This document shows positions 44,227 through 52,666 of a DNA stretch of 64,000 nucleotides, piece after piece (the stretch's first letter is position 1; every line of letters starts with the position of its first letter). A program made the position numbers and the translations under genes. This DNA comes from Imbroritus primus. GTDB taxonomy: Bacteria; Pseudomonadota; Gammaproteobacteria; Burkholderiales; Burkholderiaceae. The stretch spans positions 1,984,001 through 2,048,000 of the forward strand of contig NZ_OZ201293.1 in the NCBI RefSeq assembly GCF_964332355.1, read 5' to 3'. Below the pieces are notes generated by a model. That model made no database searches. It was not told the DNA's origin and saw only the letters and a program-made list of their open reading frames with translations.

Positions 44227-44895
44227 ATGCATACTTACGACGGCGTATTTTTCGACCTCGACGGCACGCTGGCTGATACTGCGCCGGACCTGGCGGCCGC
44301 AGCCAACCGCTTGCGCGTCGACCATGGACAGCTCCCGCTACCGCTGGACCAGTTGCGGCCTGTCGCGTCGGCCGGCGCCCGCGGGCTGCTCGGCGTGGCC
44401 TTCGGCATCACACCCGAGGATGACGGCTATGCCGTGCTGCGCGATACGTTTCTCGACTATTACGAAAGCGCGCTGGCCGTCGATACCCGCCTGTTCGACG
44501 GCATTCCCGACGTTCTGGAAGCCCTTCAGGCAGCCGGCATGCCGTGGGGCATCGTGACCAACAAGAACTCGCGCTTCACCGAACCGCTGGTGACGCAGAT
44601 TGGCCTGCGCCAGCACGCGGCGGCTATCGTCAGCGGCGACACCACGCCGCACGCCAAGCCTCACCCTGCCCCATTGCTGCATGCGGCAGCCGCTGCGGGG
44701 CTGGATGCCGCGCGCTGCGTCTATATCGGTGACGACCTGCGCGACATCCAGGCAGGCCGGGCTGCCGGCATGACAACCATTGCGGCAGCCTACGGTTATT
44801 GCGGCGACGGCCTGCCGGCCGCCATGTGGCAGGCCGACCATATCGTGCAGTCTGCCCGCGAGCTCACGGCACTCCTGCTGGGCCAAAGCGCCTGA
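44227..44895 (+). CDS. gph: Phosphoglycolate phosphatase (HAD family)
   Basis: This HAD hydrolase removes phosphoglycolate. It has 222 residues. The nucleophile Asp is in FFDLDGTLADTAPDL, motif II is IVTNKNSR, and motif III/IV is GDDLRDIQAGRAAGM. The ubiG-gph pair is conserved in betaproteobacteria. A function as a generic sugar phosphatase, or MupP-like, cannot be excluded. Confidence 0.88.
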   Translation: MHTYDGVFFDLDGTLADTAPDLAAAANRLRVDHGQLPLPLDQLRPVASAGARGLLGVAFGITPEDDGYAVLRDTFLDYYESALAVDTRLFDGIPDVLEALQAAGMPWGIVTNKNSRFTEPLVTQIGLRQHAAAIVSGDTTPHAKPHPAPLLHAAAAAGLDAARCVYIGDDLRDIQAGRAAGMTTIAAAYGYCGDGLPAAMWQADHIVQSARELTALLLGQSA

Positions 44896-44960
44896 GGGAA
44901 CTTGGCTGGCATCCGTGACTCCAACACGGTACAATCGTCACCCCTGTATCACTCCTATTC

Positions 44961-45349
44961 GGGGCCGACCTGGTTTCGACGTGGGTTGCGAAGCAGTTGA
45001 GGGCATACCGAGGACCCGTCACCTCGTAAATCAATGGGAAAGCAATAATTGCTACCTTTAGCAAGCAAGAAGCTGCAAACGATTCGTCGTTTGCTCTCGC
45101 CGCTTAAACACCGGTGACTTCCCTCGTACTGGTCTGCCGATAGGCCAGGGTCGCAAGACTATACGAGGTCATTCATATCGGATCGCATCGGGTGGGTGTC
45201 GTGACGCCAGATGCTAAAACAATCGCGACTCGCCGTTCCAAAGCGTGTTCGTCCGCGTTGGCCCGGTTAAATCAAATGACAGAACTAAGTATGTAGAACT
45301 CTCTGTAGAGGACTTGCGGACGCGGGTTCGATTCCCGCCGGCTCCACCA
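44961..45349 (+). ncRNA. ssrA: tmRNA (transfer-messenger RNA)
   Basis: The 5' end GGGGCCGACCTGGTTTCGAC and the 3' end with GGTTCGATTCCCGCC, CGGCTCC, A, CCA pair as a seven-base acceptor stem. The resume codon GCA at 45075 opens a tag reading ANDSSFALAA then TAA (45075-45107). The length is 389 nt with an encoded CCA. A TACAAT box about 26 nt upstream gives a short leader for RNase P to remove. The 3' end is a common attachment site, and a genomic island follows. Confidence 0.96.
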
Positions 45350-45355
45350 AATTGA

Positions 45356-45385
45356 AGGGCTCGGATACTCTCCGGGCCCTTTTTC
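45356..45385 (+). terminator. ssrA terminator
   Basis: AGGGCTCGGA and TCCGGGCCCT pair (one G-T) around TACTC and are followed by TTTTCTT. Confidence 0.9.
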
Positions 45386-45622
45386 TTGCCTGAAATCCCC
45401 GCGCCATGCGGGGTCCCGACCATCCGTGCTGCGGGTGGCCATCAGCCGAAACGCTCCAAATCGGCCACTTTCTCGGCCAGAGCCGTCTCTATTCTCCGTT
45501 TGGCCTGCGGGTAGGCGCAGTTCTATCTCATGCAAAATCAACAACTTACGCTAGGCGGTTCATCGTCAACCAAGGCGACCGGTCACCAGTGCAACTAGAC
45601 AGCGTTTGTCATTTGTACTAAC

Positions 45623-45633
45623 ATTGCGGCAAT
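45623..45633. promoter_or_regulatory. Possible TA operator
   Basis: ATTGC-G-GCAAT is a perfect inverted repeat inside an AT-rich promoter region 25 bp before the antitoxin start, a usual place for autoregulation by the TacA/TacT complex. The rest of the 272 bp after the ssrA terminator shows no gene. Confidence 0.4.
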
Positions 45634-45657
45634 TGATCTAACAAAAGAGGTGCTGCC

Positions 45658-45951
45658 ATGACTGCCGTTGCATCGTCGCCTTCCGCCCGTTCTGCCCGAC
45701 TTGGGCTGCGCGCCACCCCCGAACAGGAGGTGGTGCTGCGCCGTGCCGCCGAGGTGGCCCACAAATCGCTGACCGACTTCATCCTCGACAGCGCGTGCCT
45801 GGCCGCCGAGCAGACCCTGCTCGATCAGCGGTTGTTCATGGTCTCGGGTAGCCAGTACCAGGCCCTGATGGATCTGCTGGATCGCCCCGAACAGGCCAAC
45901 GAGGGTTTGCGCGACCTGTTTGCCCGTAAGGCGCCCTGGGACACGAAGTGA
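45658..45951 (+). CDS. DUF1778 antitoxin (TacA type)
   Basis: This type II antitoxin has 97 residues. The N-terminal half fits a ribbon-helix-helix DNA-binding fold (SARLGLRATPEQEVVLRRAA), and DFILDSACLAAEQTLLDQRL is the DUF1778 signature. The C-terminal tail would wrap the toxin. The toxin start overlaps its stop by GTGA, so the two are translationally coupled. Confidence 0.9.
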   Translation: MTAVASSPSARSARLGLRATPEQEVVLRRAAEVAHKSLTDFILDSACLAAEQTLLDQRLFMVSGSQYQALMDLLDRPEQANEGLRDLFARKAPWDTK

Positions 45952-46448
45952 CGTTGCGCGCACCGGAGCCGCTGGCCGCGCAGCATCGGCTGGAAGGTTT
46001 TGATTGCGACAAGCCCGCCTTGAATGACTGGCTGTTGCGCCACGCCCGCCAGGCGCAGGGCAGCGGCTCGGCCAAGACCTTTGTCGTTGCCGAGGACGAT
46101 GGCCGCGTGGCGGGCTACTTCAGCCTGACCGTGGGACAAGTCGACACGCTGGAAGCGCCAGAGCGCATCCGCAAGGGGATGGGGCAGTACCCATTGCCAG
46201 TTGTGATTCTGGCGCGGCTCGCTGTCTCGGTGGTGGACCAGGGGCGAGGTATAGGCTTTGGCCTGCTGCAGGACGCGATTCGCCGCACGATGCTGATTGC
46301 CGAACAGGCCGGCATCCGTGCCATGCTGACCCACCCCATCGATGAAGAAGCAGCGAGGTTCTACACCCGGTTCGGGTTCATCGCGTCACCGCTGCGCGAA
46401 CAGCAATTGTTGCTGCTCTTGAAGGACGCCCGTCGCTGGGTCCGCTGA
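45948..46448 (+). CDS. GNAT-family toxin (TacT type)
   Basis: This acetyltransferase toxin, by family, acetylates charged tRNA. It has 166 residues: LNDWLLRHARQAQGSGSAKT, the acetyl-CoA loop VVDQGRGIGFGLLQDAI, and the C-terminal EEAARFYTRFGF with the likely catalytic Tyr. The start codon is GTG and overlaps the antitoxin stop by 4 bp. Together they are a complete type II pair that could stabilise the island. Confidence 0.9.
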   Translation: MTLRAPEPLAAQHRLEGFDCDKPALNDWLLRHARQAQGSGSAKTFVVAEDDGRVAGYFSLTVGQVDTLEAPERIRKGMGQYPLPVVILARLAVSVVDQGRGIGFGLLQDAIRRTMLIAEQAGIRAMLTHPIDEEAARFYTRFGFIASPLREQQLLLLLKDARRWVR

Positions 46449-46451
46449 ACC

Positions 46452-46679
46452 ATGACCATCGAATCACTGCCCACCTTTACCAAGCCGGCCCGCCAGCGCT
46501 GGCAGTCCATCCCTGCCGACATTCGCCAGCGGCTGCTGTCCAACGTCTGGTGCGGCCAGTGCCGTCACGAAACCACGATCACCAATTTCAGCGGCACCAT
46601 CAAGGGGGGAGACTTGCTGCTGGTGGGCACGTGCGCCGAATGCCGCAGTGATGTGGCACGGGTGATCGAGGGCTCGTAA
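46452..46679 (+). CDS. Small zinc-ribbon protein
   Basis: This 75-residue protein has two CxxC knuckles, CGQC and CAEC, spaced by about 28 residues. The N-terminus (ARQRWQSIPADIRQRLLSNV) looks helical. It starts 3 bp after the toxin stop, so it is probably part of the toxin-antitoxin transcript. No function is recognised. Confidence 0.75.
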   Translation: MTIESLPTFTKPARQRWQSIPADIRQRLLSNVWCGQCRHETTITNFSGTIKGGDLLLVGTCAECRSDVARVIEGS

Positions 46680-46684
46680 CCCAG

Positions 46685-47137
46685 TCAGGCGTCGAACCCC
46701 GCCACCACCTCCCGCTGCGCCACCCAGTCCGTCGGCAGCGGATTGCGCTGGAACCACAGCAGGCTCATGCACTTGGGCTGCTGCCCGGCCAGGATGGTCT
46801 GGATGATGGCGGGCTCCAGCAGGGTCAGACGCAGCAGTTCGTTGACCGTCGAGTGGTGCAGGCCTTCGTGCTGGGCGATCTCGCTGCCACTGCCCACCAC
46901 ACCATCATCGAGCAGTTGCTGCCAGTAGAAGGCCCGCGTCAGCGCCACCAGCAAGGGCTGGTCGATCTGGGTGGCCACCTTGCCCGGCGCATCGAGCTGG
47001 CCGTCCGGGCGTACCACCACCTTGCAGCCACCACGCTTGCGGATCTTCAGCGGGATGAAGGTGGACAACTTCACCCGTCCGCCGTCCTGACGTTCGCGGG
47101 CGATGGCTGCGCCCAAGGGCTGCACTTTCGGCTTCAT
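46685..47137 (-). CDS. Recombinase-associated HTH protein
   Basis: This protein of 150 residues is coupled to the serine recombinase gene by a 4-bp ATGA overlap. The middle includes FIPLKIRKRGGCKVVVRPDG, and the second half looks like a ParB/KorB-type HTH (SEIAQHEGLHHSTVNELLRL). Similar small genes often follow large serine recombinases in proteobacterial islands; the role (directionality or DNA binding) is not known. The start at 47137 is set by the overlap. Confidence 0.75.
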   Translation of the reverse strand: MKPKVQPLGAAIARERQDGGRVKLSTFIPLKIRKRGGCKVVVRPDGQLDAPGKVATQIDQPLLVALTRAFYWQQLLDDGVVGSGSEIAQHEGLHHSTVNELLRLTLLEPAIIQTILAGQQPKCMSLLWFQRNPLPTDWVAQREVVAGFDA

Positions 47138-48474
47138 ACGATTTCCTCCATTTCCTGCAATTCCGCACCGATGGTGCCGGGCATCAGTTCCCCGGCCAGT
47201 TCCTGCCAGCCCTGATCGCGCCAGATGATTTCCAGCCCGCCGTCGGCAATCACCACGCGCTCGATCAGCAGTTGCGCCAGTCGGCACTGCTCGGCTGGAA
47301 ACAACTCCCGCCATAAGCTGGCGAGGTTACGCATTGGCAGCACGACCTGCGGTTCGGTGAGATCTGGCCGGATGTTCTGCATTCGGCCCCACACCGATTG
47401 CACGATGTGCGGGGCTGACAGCGCCGCCACGATCTGCTGCGTGACCAACTCTTCAATCGGCACGGCTGGCAACGGGCCGTGTTGACTGGCCCATGCGCCA
47501 AAGCGACGGTGTTTGATCGGACTGTAATAGCGGTAGGTCTTGCCCTTCTTGACCGTGTAGCTGGGCACCAGCCGTTCGCCATCGGACGTGAACAGCAAAC
47601 CACGCAGCAACACTGGCTCACTCTGGCGGTCATTCGTCGCACGCCGCCGTTCGATCCCATCGGTGGCGATCAACGCGTGCACCGCATCCCACTGTGCCTG
47701 GGTGATGATGGCTTGATGCTGGCCCGGGAAACTCTGCCCCTTGTGAACGATCTCGCCCAGGTACATCCGGTTGTGCAGCATCTTGTAGATGGTCTGCTTG
47801 GTGAAGGGCTTGCCGCCCTTGGTGACCACGCCTTGCGCGCCGTAGGCCTTGGCCATCAGCGTGGCCGAGCGCACGGTCACGAAGTCATCAAAGATGCGGC
47901 GAACCAGCTTGGCCTCAACTTCGTTGATCACCAACAGTCGGTTATCGACGTCGTACCCGAGCGGCAGCGGCCCGCCCATCCACATACCCTTGGCCTTGCT
48001 GGCGGCGATCTTGTCGCGGATGCGCTCGCCGGTCACCTCCCGTTCGAACTGCGCGAAGGACAGCAGGACGTTGAGCATCAGGCGGCCCATCGAGGTGGCC
48101 GAGTTGATCTGCTGCGTGACAGCGCTGAAACAGACCCGGTGGCGGTCAAACACATCGACCATTCGCGCGAAATCCGCCAGCGACCGTGACAGCCGGTCGA
48201 TCTTGTAAACCACCACGATGTCGACCTTACCCATCTGGATGTCTGCCATCAGGCGCTTCAAGGCAGGACGCTCCATGTTGCCGCCGGAGAAACCACCATC
48301 GTCGTAGTCGTCGGCCACGGCAATCCAACCCTCGTGGTTCTGGCTCTTGATGAAGGCGTGCCCGGCTTCCTTCTGCGCGTCGATGGAATTGAAGGACTGG
48401 TCCAGACGCTCATCACTGGACACGCGGCAATACACCGCGCAGCGTTTCGGTGGCACGAGCAATGGCGCATTCAT
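47134..48474 (-). CDS. Large serine recombinase
   Basis: This site-specific recombinase has 446 residues. The catalytic Ser19 is in YCRVSSDE, and the resolvase core follows (VVVYKIDRLSRSLADFARM, FAQFEREVTGERIRDKIAAS). The recombinase domain comes next (GGKPFTKQTIYKMLHNRMYL). The zinc-ribbon Cys pairs usual for phage-type large serine integrases are missing. It overlaps the genes on both sides by 4 bp (ATGA). Confidence 0.93.
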   Translation of the reverse strand: MNAPLLVPPKRCAVYCRVSSDERLDQSFNSIDAQKEAGHAFIKSQNHEGWIAVADDYDDGGFSGGNMERPALKRLMADIQMGKVDIVVVYKIDRLSRSLADFARMVDVFDRHRVCFSAVTQQINSATSMGRLMLNVLLSFAQFEREVTGERIRDKIAASKAKGMWMGGPLPLGYDVDNRLLVINEVEAKLVRRIFDDFVTVRSATLMAKAYGAQGVVTKGGKPFTKQTIYKMLHNRMYLGEIVHKGQSFPGQHQAIITQAQWDAVHALIATDGIERRRATNDRQSEPVLLRGLLFTSDGERLVPSYTVKKGKTYRYYSPIKHRRFGAWASQHGPLPAVPIEELVTQQIVAALSAPHIVQSVWGRMQNIRPDLTEPQVVLPMRNLASLWRELFPAEQCRLAQLLIERVVIADGGLEIIWRDQGWQELAGELMPGTIGAELQEMEEIV

Positions 48475-48932
48475 TGACCATCCCCCTTGCGATCGCGCAG
48501 GCCAAAGAACTTCGGCCCGTTCCAGCGCGTGCCGGTGATGTGGCGTGCGGCCGCCGACAGGCTCTTGAACACCTGCCCGTTGAGTTCGTACAGACCATCG
48601 GGCGTGACCGTTACACGGTGTTGGCGCTCATCCCATTCGCGGATCAGCGTGGTGCCAGGCATCAGCAGGGTCTGCGCGCTGCGACCGGCAGCCGACTTGA
48701 TCTTGGAATGCTTGGCCCCGGCCTCGACCAGCATCTTGCGAATATTGGTGGGCAGCGCGCCGTAGGCTTTCTCCTGAATGCGGTAGGCCAGACGCGATTC
48801 CACGTAATGGCGATTGCGATGGCTGGGGCGCCGGGGAAAGTACAGATCCCACAGCGCCCAGAGCTCGGCCATCGGCAGGGATGGCAGCACGGCCAGCTGG
48901 GCCGAGATGCTGCTGTTAAGGGTGACCGTCAT
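48471..48932 (-). CDS. DUF2924 protein
   Basis: This protein of 153 residues has the DUF2924 pattern: LWDLYFPRRPSHRNRHYVES near residue 27, then PGTTLIREWDERQHRVTVTP and the C-terminal ARHITGTRWNGPKFFGLR. It overlaps the recombinase start by ATGA. DUF2924 genes regularly sit before serine recombinases in mobile islands; biochemical function is unknown. The start MTVTLNSS is chosen because a longer reading adds nothing conserved. Confidence 0.85.
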   Translation of the reverse strand: MTVTLNSSISAQLAVLPSLPMAELWALWDLYFPRRPSHRNRHYVESRLAYRIQEKAYGALPTNIRKMLVEAGAKHSKIKSAAGRSAQTLLMPGTTLIREWDERQHRVTVTPDGLYELNGQVFKSLSAAARHITGTRWNGPKFFGLRDRKGDGQ

Positions 48933-49121
48933 TTCAAATTTCTCCTGTGGTTGAGACAGGTCCATGAACGCGCTGTGGCAGGCAGAAGCCAAGTCAAACC
49001 GTGCTCTTTCGATCAGGTGGTAACCGGTAACCTCGGGTGGTAACCCAGTTTCGGAATCTGTCGCTGACGAGGGCGCGCGCTCGCGCCACCCGTATCGGTT
49101 CTTGTGAGGGAAGGACCCATT

Positions 49122-49511
49122 TCACCGGCGGCGATGCCGACGCGTCGGGCGCAGGAAATGGCGCTGCCACCAATGCCAGAGGCGGCGTTCAATACGCGCG
49201 GCGGCACACAACCAGCGCCACCACCACGGCAGCTTGATCCGCACGCGGCGCGGCCTGTGCACGATGGATGACGATGGCCTGCCCGGTACGCCGATCGATG
49301 CCTCACCCCACGAGGCTTGCGAAACGGACGGCAACACGCCAATGCCGTCATCGCACGTGATGGTGGCATGTGCTGCCGGTGGCAATAACTTCTGTCGGGC
49401 GGGCTGGCGCTCCAGACCTTCCGGTCCGGGTGCAATACGTGGCGACAGCGGCCCGAAGCGATCAGGCAGATGCTGGCGCGATGGCTGGATTTCCATGACG
49501 GCAGCCCTCAC
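49122..49511 (-). CDS. Possible small basic Trp/Arg-rich protein
   Basis: This open frame of 129 codons starts with GTG that overlaps the stop of the 295-aa gene by GTGA, the same coupling used throughout the island. The N-terminal half is Pro/Ser-rich; the C-terminal 40 residues are very basic and Trp-rich (IKLPWWWRWLCAAARIERRL). It has no recognised domain. In GC-rich DNA other frames are also open here, so the coding call rests on the overlap alone. Confidence 0.35.
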   Translation of the reverse strand: MRAAVMEIQPSRQHLPDRFGPLSPRIAPGPEGLERQPARQKLLPPAAHATITCDDGIGVLPSVSQASWGEASIGVPGRPSSSIVHRPRRVRIKLPWWWRWLCAAARIERRLWHWWQRHFLRPTRRHRRR

Positions 49512-50395
49512 ACATCCACGCGCACCACGGTCGACAGGCCCGTGCCATGACCGAGATGCTTCTTCGGTGGATTGGGATCGGGCGCGTAGATGCGACGCTC
49601 ATCACCTTTGGCCTTCGGGTGATAGACCTTAAGCCCCCAACCGTCGAAGCCTGCCCTGCGCAGGGCGTTGTCCAGTGCCACGACCAGTTCGTTGTCGGTG
49701 CGAGTGAACTGGTCGTTCAGATCACGCAGCTCTTCATACGAGATGCCCGCGATCAAGGTCGGCAGCAGCTCGCCATCACGCGTTTGTCCGATCAGCTCGT
49801 GGTCGAAGCGAGTGCAGGTGTCGCCTGTCACGCGGGTGTGGGTCAGGCGCACGCGCTGCAACAGCACCGCCTCCACGCTTTGCATCTCGCGCCAGGCCTG
49901 TACGAAGGTTTTGGCGGCTTCCAGCATCCGCTGCGCGCTGGGCTGGAAGATGCGGCGGATTTCCTGATCGATCAGCGATTCATCGACGCCGGCCACCATC
50001 TGCCCGGCCAGATCATTGAGGTACTGCTCCAGCGCCTTGACGCGGATGGGTGCTTCCATCACCTGTTGCGTGGCTTTCACACGCGCGGCTTGTTCCTGTG
50101 CCAATGCCTGCTGGTGTTCCAGATCGAACTTGGCCAGTGCCTCTGCATCGCCCAAGGCAAGCAGCACTTCGCGCTGGATGGTCAGCGCCATCTCCGGCTC
50201 GGCGGGCTTGTCCCAGTCGTTGCTGATGCGATTGGCCGCGATCAATGCCGCAAGGGCTTGGTCGTACTGGGCGTTCTGTTGGCGCAGGCGCTCAAACAAT
50301 TGCGCCACCGCGCTGACGTCACCGATTTCGTTCAATGGGGATTCGGCATCGGCGGTGACGTCGATGGATTTTTTACTGCGGCGGATCAGATTCAC
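49508..50395 (-). CDS. Unknown island protein with coiled-coil core
   Basis: This soluble protein of 295 residues is not recognised. Much of residues 28-170 is helical and rich in Gln, Ala and Leu (FERLRQQNAQYDQALAALIA, EHQQALAQEQAARVKATQQV), suggesting a coiled coil. The C-terminal third is Asp/Arg/Pro-rich. The start codon is GTG with aggag 7 nt before it. It is divergent from the AlpA-like operon, in the position of an island replication or transfer accessory gene. Confidence 0.7.
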   Translation of the reverse strand: MNLIRRSKKSIDVTADAESPLNEIGDVSAVAQLFERLRQQNAQYDQALAALIAANRISNDWDKPAEPEMALTIQREVLLALGDAEALAKFDLEHQQALAQEQAARVKATQQVMEAPIRVKALEQYLNDLAGQMVAGVDESLIDQEIRRIFQPSAQRMLEAAKTFVQAWREMQSVEAVLLQRVRLTHTRVTGDTCTRFDHELIGQTRDGELLPTLIAGISYEELRDLNDQFTRTDNELVVALDNALRRAGFDGWGLKVYHPKAKGDERRIYAPDPNPPKKHLGHGTGLSTVVRVDV

Positions 50396-50723
50396 GGTGG
50401 GCTCCTGTCGAAAATAGAGAACGGTTCAGACAGGTGTAATGGTCCGCGTGGAGACAGTTCAGGTCGATCAGGGCGCAGCGGGTGGCTGAGGGTTTGCGGG
50501 CACGATTCAGCTTCGGTCGCACTCAATATCCCGGGTGCTGTTGTAAAAAAGCCCTGAAGCGGATAGCAATTTAGAGTAATGCCTGGGGCTATTGGTGGCC
50601 GTTTCGTACAAAAGCGAATTTTGGCCATTTGCCTTCAGAAATCAGCAGGCGAAGAATCTCCTCATCGCGGGCGCACATCCCTCTTGGCGGGACAGCGTCC
50701 CCCACCGACGACAGGAGATTCCG
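50396..50723. other. Divergent regulatory region in the island
   Basis: There is no gene here. It separates the 295-aa gene from the HTH-primase operon and should hold both promoters. It has AT-rich patches (tgttgtaaaaaagc and gcaatttagagtaat) and a TGGCC / GGCCA pair around 50595-50625 that may be an operator for the HTH protein. Confidence 0.4.
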
Positions 50724-50948
50724 ATGCAAACCACGCTGCCCGAATTGATTACCCCGCGCACTTTGGCGACCCGCTGGGGCCTTTCTGAAAAAACCCTTGA
50801 ACGCTGGCGCATGACCGGCAATGGCCCCACGTTTCTCAAGCTGGGTAGCCGGGTGCTGTACCGCATGGACGATGTGTCAGCACATGAGGCGCAGCGCACC
50901 CGCCGCTGCACCGCAGGGCAGTCTGTCAGCGAAGGAATCTGGCAATGA
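50724..50948 (+). CDS. AlpA/excisionase-like HTH protein
   Basis: This is a 74-residue MerR-like winged helix of the AlpA/Xis type (LITPRTLATRWGLSEKTLER, WRMTGNGPTFLKLGSRVLYR). It is used in islands for activating excision or replication genes. aggag lies 7 nt before the ATG. It overlaps the next gene by ATGA. Confidence 0.88.
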   Translation: MQTTLPELITPRTLATRWGLSEKTLERWRMTGNGPTFLKLGSRVLYRMDDVSAHEAQRTRRCTAGQSVSEGIWQ

Positions 50949-51190
50949 ACCGCGCTCAACGCCGTCAGCGCGACAACCTTACCCGGCAACTGCGTGCCCA
51001 CATTGCCGAGCACGGCATCGAGGCCATGCTCGACAAAATGTTCGGCCCGGGCAGTTGGCGTTACGACGCTCGCGAACAGCTGTGGATCGTGCCGGATGCC
51101 AAAAGCACCGGCCCTGGTCGCGCCTACTACTGCGTGCGCGCCAATGGCGACTGGTTCAAGGCCCGTCTGGGTGTGGAGCACACGCAATGA
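50945..51190 (+). CDS. Small island protein
   Basis: This 81-residue protein starts MNRAQRRQRDNLTRQLRAHI and contains MFGPGSWRYDAREQLWIVPD. It is not recognised. The start and stop both lie in 4-bp overlaps (ATGA) with the HTH gene and the primase gene, so the three are one translational unit. Confidence 0.75.
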   Translation: MNRAQRRQRDNLTRQLRAHIAEHGIEAMLDKMFGPGSWRYDAREQLWIVPDAKSTGPGRAYYCVRANGDWFKARLGVEHTQ

Positions 51191-51930
51191 TGGCGACCGC
51201 AACGCAAACCACCACGGTGGCCAGCCATCCCTTCTTTGATTTCAACGATGCCGCCGACCTCATCCTGCCGCGCCACGACAAGGATGAAATCCGCTCTCGA
51301 TTGCTGGATCAATTGGAATCGGTGCTGCTCTATCTGTTGCCACGCGGCAAACGGCGCGGCAACCAGTTCTACATCGGCAATCTGCAAGGTGAGCCGGGCG
51401 ACAGTCTGGTGGTTGAACTGGAGGGCCCCAAACGCGGCGTGTGGATCGACTTCGCCACCGGCGAATCGGGCGATGTGCTGGCGCTGTGGGCCAGTACACG
51501 GGGCTATTGCTTGCCCAACGATTTCAACGAGCTGTTGGAGGACGCGGGCGATTGGCTGATGGTGCCGCGTATCGCCGCTGCGCCAGTACTGCACACCCGC
51601 CGTGCCTATGACGAGCTTGGCCCCCACACCGGCAAATGGGATTACCTGGCGGCCGATGGCAGTCTGCTGGCCTGTGTGTATCGGCACGACACACCCAGCG
51701 GCAAGCAGTACCGCCCGTGGGATGTGCGGGCGCGGGTCATGCGCATGCCGGAACCGCGTCCGCTCTACAACCTTCCTGCGATTGCTGCCGCCGATGCCGT
51801 GGTGCTGGTCGAAGGTGAAAAATGTGCCGAAGCCTTGATGCAACTGGGCATCGCAGCCACCACCGCGATGGGCGGCGCGGCCACGGCCATCGATAAAACC
51901 GACTGGACGCCGCTGGCACGCGGATCGTGA
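51187..51930 (+). pseudogene. TOPRIM primase-like gene, 3' truncated
   Basis: This is the N-terminal 247 residues of an island primase/helicase. An early segment (GVWIDFATGESGDVLALWAS) is like the domain that precedes TOPRIM in P4-type primases, and AADAVVLVEGEKCAEALMQL is the first TOPRIM motif. The reading frame ends in TDWTPLARGS-stop, exactly where the second TOPRIM motif with the Asp residues should follow. The rest of the gene is absent, and the next bases belong to another gene in another frame. So it is a deletion product and very probably inactive. Confidence 0.8.
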
Positions 51931-52651
51931 TGCGCTGGAAGTCAAGGTTGAGGCCATCGTCCTGGCCCGCAACGCGGCAGAAATGGCAGTGCTGGAATCA
52001 AAGGCAGAGGCAGCCTTCGATGGTCTTTACGACCAGCACAAGAAGGCCATCTACAAACTCAAGGAGCAAAAACGCGCCAATTACGAGAAGCTGCGGCTGG
52101 CAACGGCCAAGCCCCACGAAGTGCCATGGCATTTGCCAGCATCCATCGACTTCAAGCGACTGCCGACTGATCCCCTCTGGGAGCGCCATCTGTATGTGGA
52201 AGGTAATGGCCAGTTTCGTGCCGAGCTGGGCAGTTGGGAAGCCGGGGTATTGAAGGAAGAACTGGCCAAGCCTGAAGTGGTCGGCTGGTTGCGCAATCTG
52301 GATCGCAAGCCGTGGTCGCTGGAGATTCCGTATGAGAAGGGCGGTGATGTGCGACCAATGTTCCCGGATTTAGTCGTGGTGCGCAAAGTCGGCAGCGAAT
52401 TCGCCATTGACATTCTTGAGCCCCACGACCCGAGTCTTAGCGACAACTTTGAGAAGGCCGTCGGGCTGGCAAAGTTTGCGGAAAAGCACGGCGGGTTATT
52501 CGGGCGTATCCAACTGATCCGCAAGCAGTCTTCGGCTGGTGGCGAGCATTTCGCGCGCCTGGAGATCAATCAGGCCGCCACGATTAAAAAGCTGTTGCTG
52601 ATCACGAGTAATCCGCAGCTCGACGATCTGTTTGCTGTTGCATCCAAGTAA
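51920..52651 (+). pseudogene. Helicase/type III restriction-like C-terminal remnant
   Basis: An open frame without its own proper start covers the last about 240 codons of a DEAD-helicase or type III R-subunit-like protein. The end has a PD-(D/E)xK-like pattern (MFPDLVVVRKVGSEFAIDIL) after KPWSLEIPYEKGGDVRPMFP. The helicase motifs are missing. The first in-frame Met is at 51983, and reading continues upstream to the junction with the primase fragment. It could still be translated as a 222-aa nuclease-like fragment. Confidence 0.7.
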
Positions 52652-52666
52652 TCCCAGGGAGTGGAA

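Noticed and set aside
45350..45657. A tRNA or second copy of the ssrA end as an attachment repeat
   Set aside because: No repeat of the ssrA 3' sequence was found downstream to 54,500, and no tRNA fold is visible; the boundary is inferred from gene content only.
49013..49435. Alternative 140-codon minus-strand frame in the island
   Set aside because: It overlaps the GTGA-coupled frame, has no ribosome-binding site and shows no recognisable domain; it is less supported than the coupled frame.
51927..52253. A 108-codon plus-strand frame at the primase/helicase junction
   Set aside because: It is in another frame over the helicase remnant and its protein is basic and low in complexity; the remnant frame shows family motifs and this one does not.
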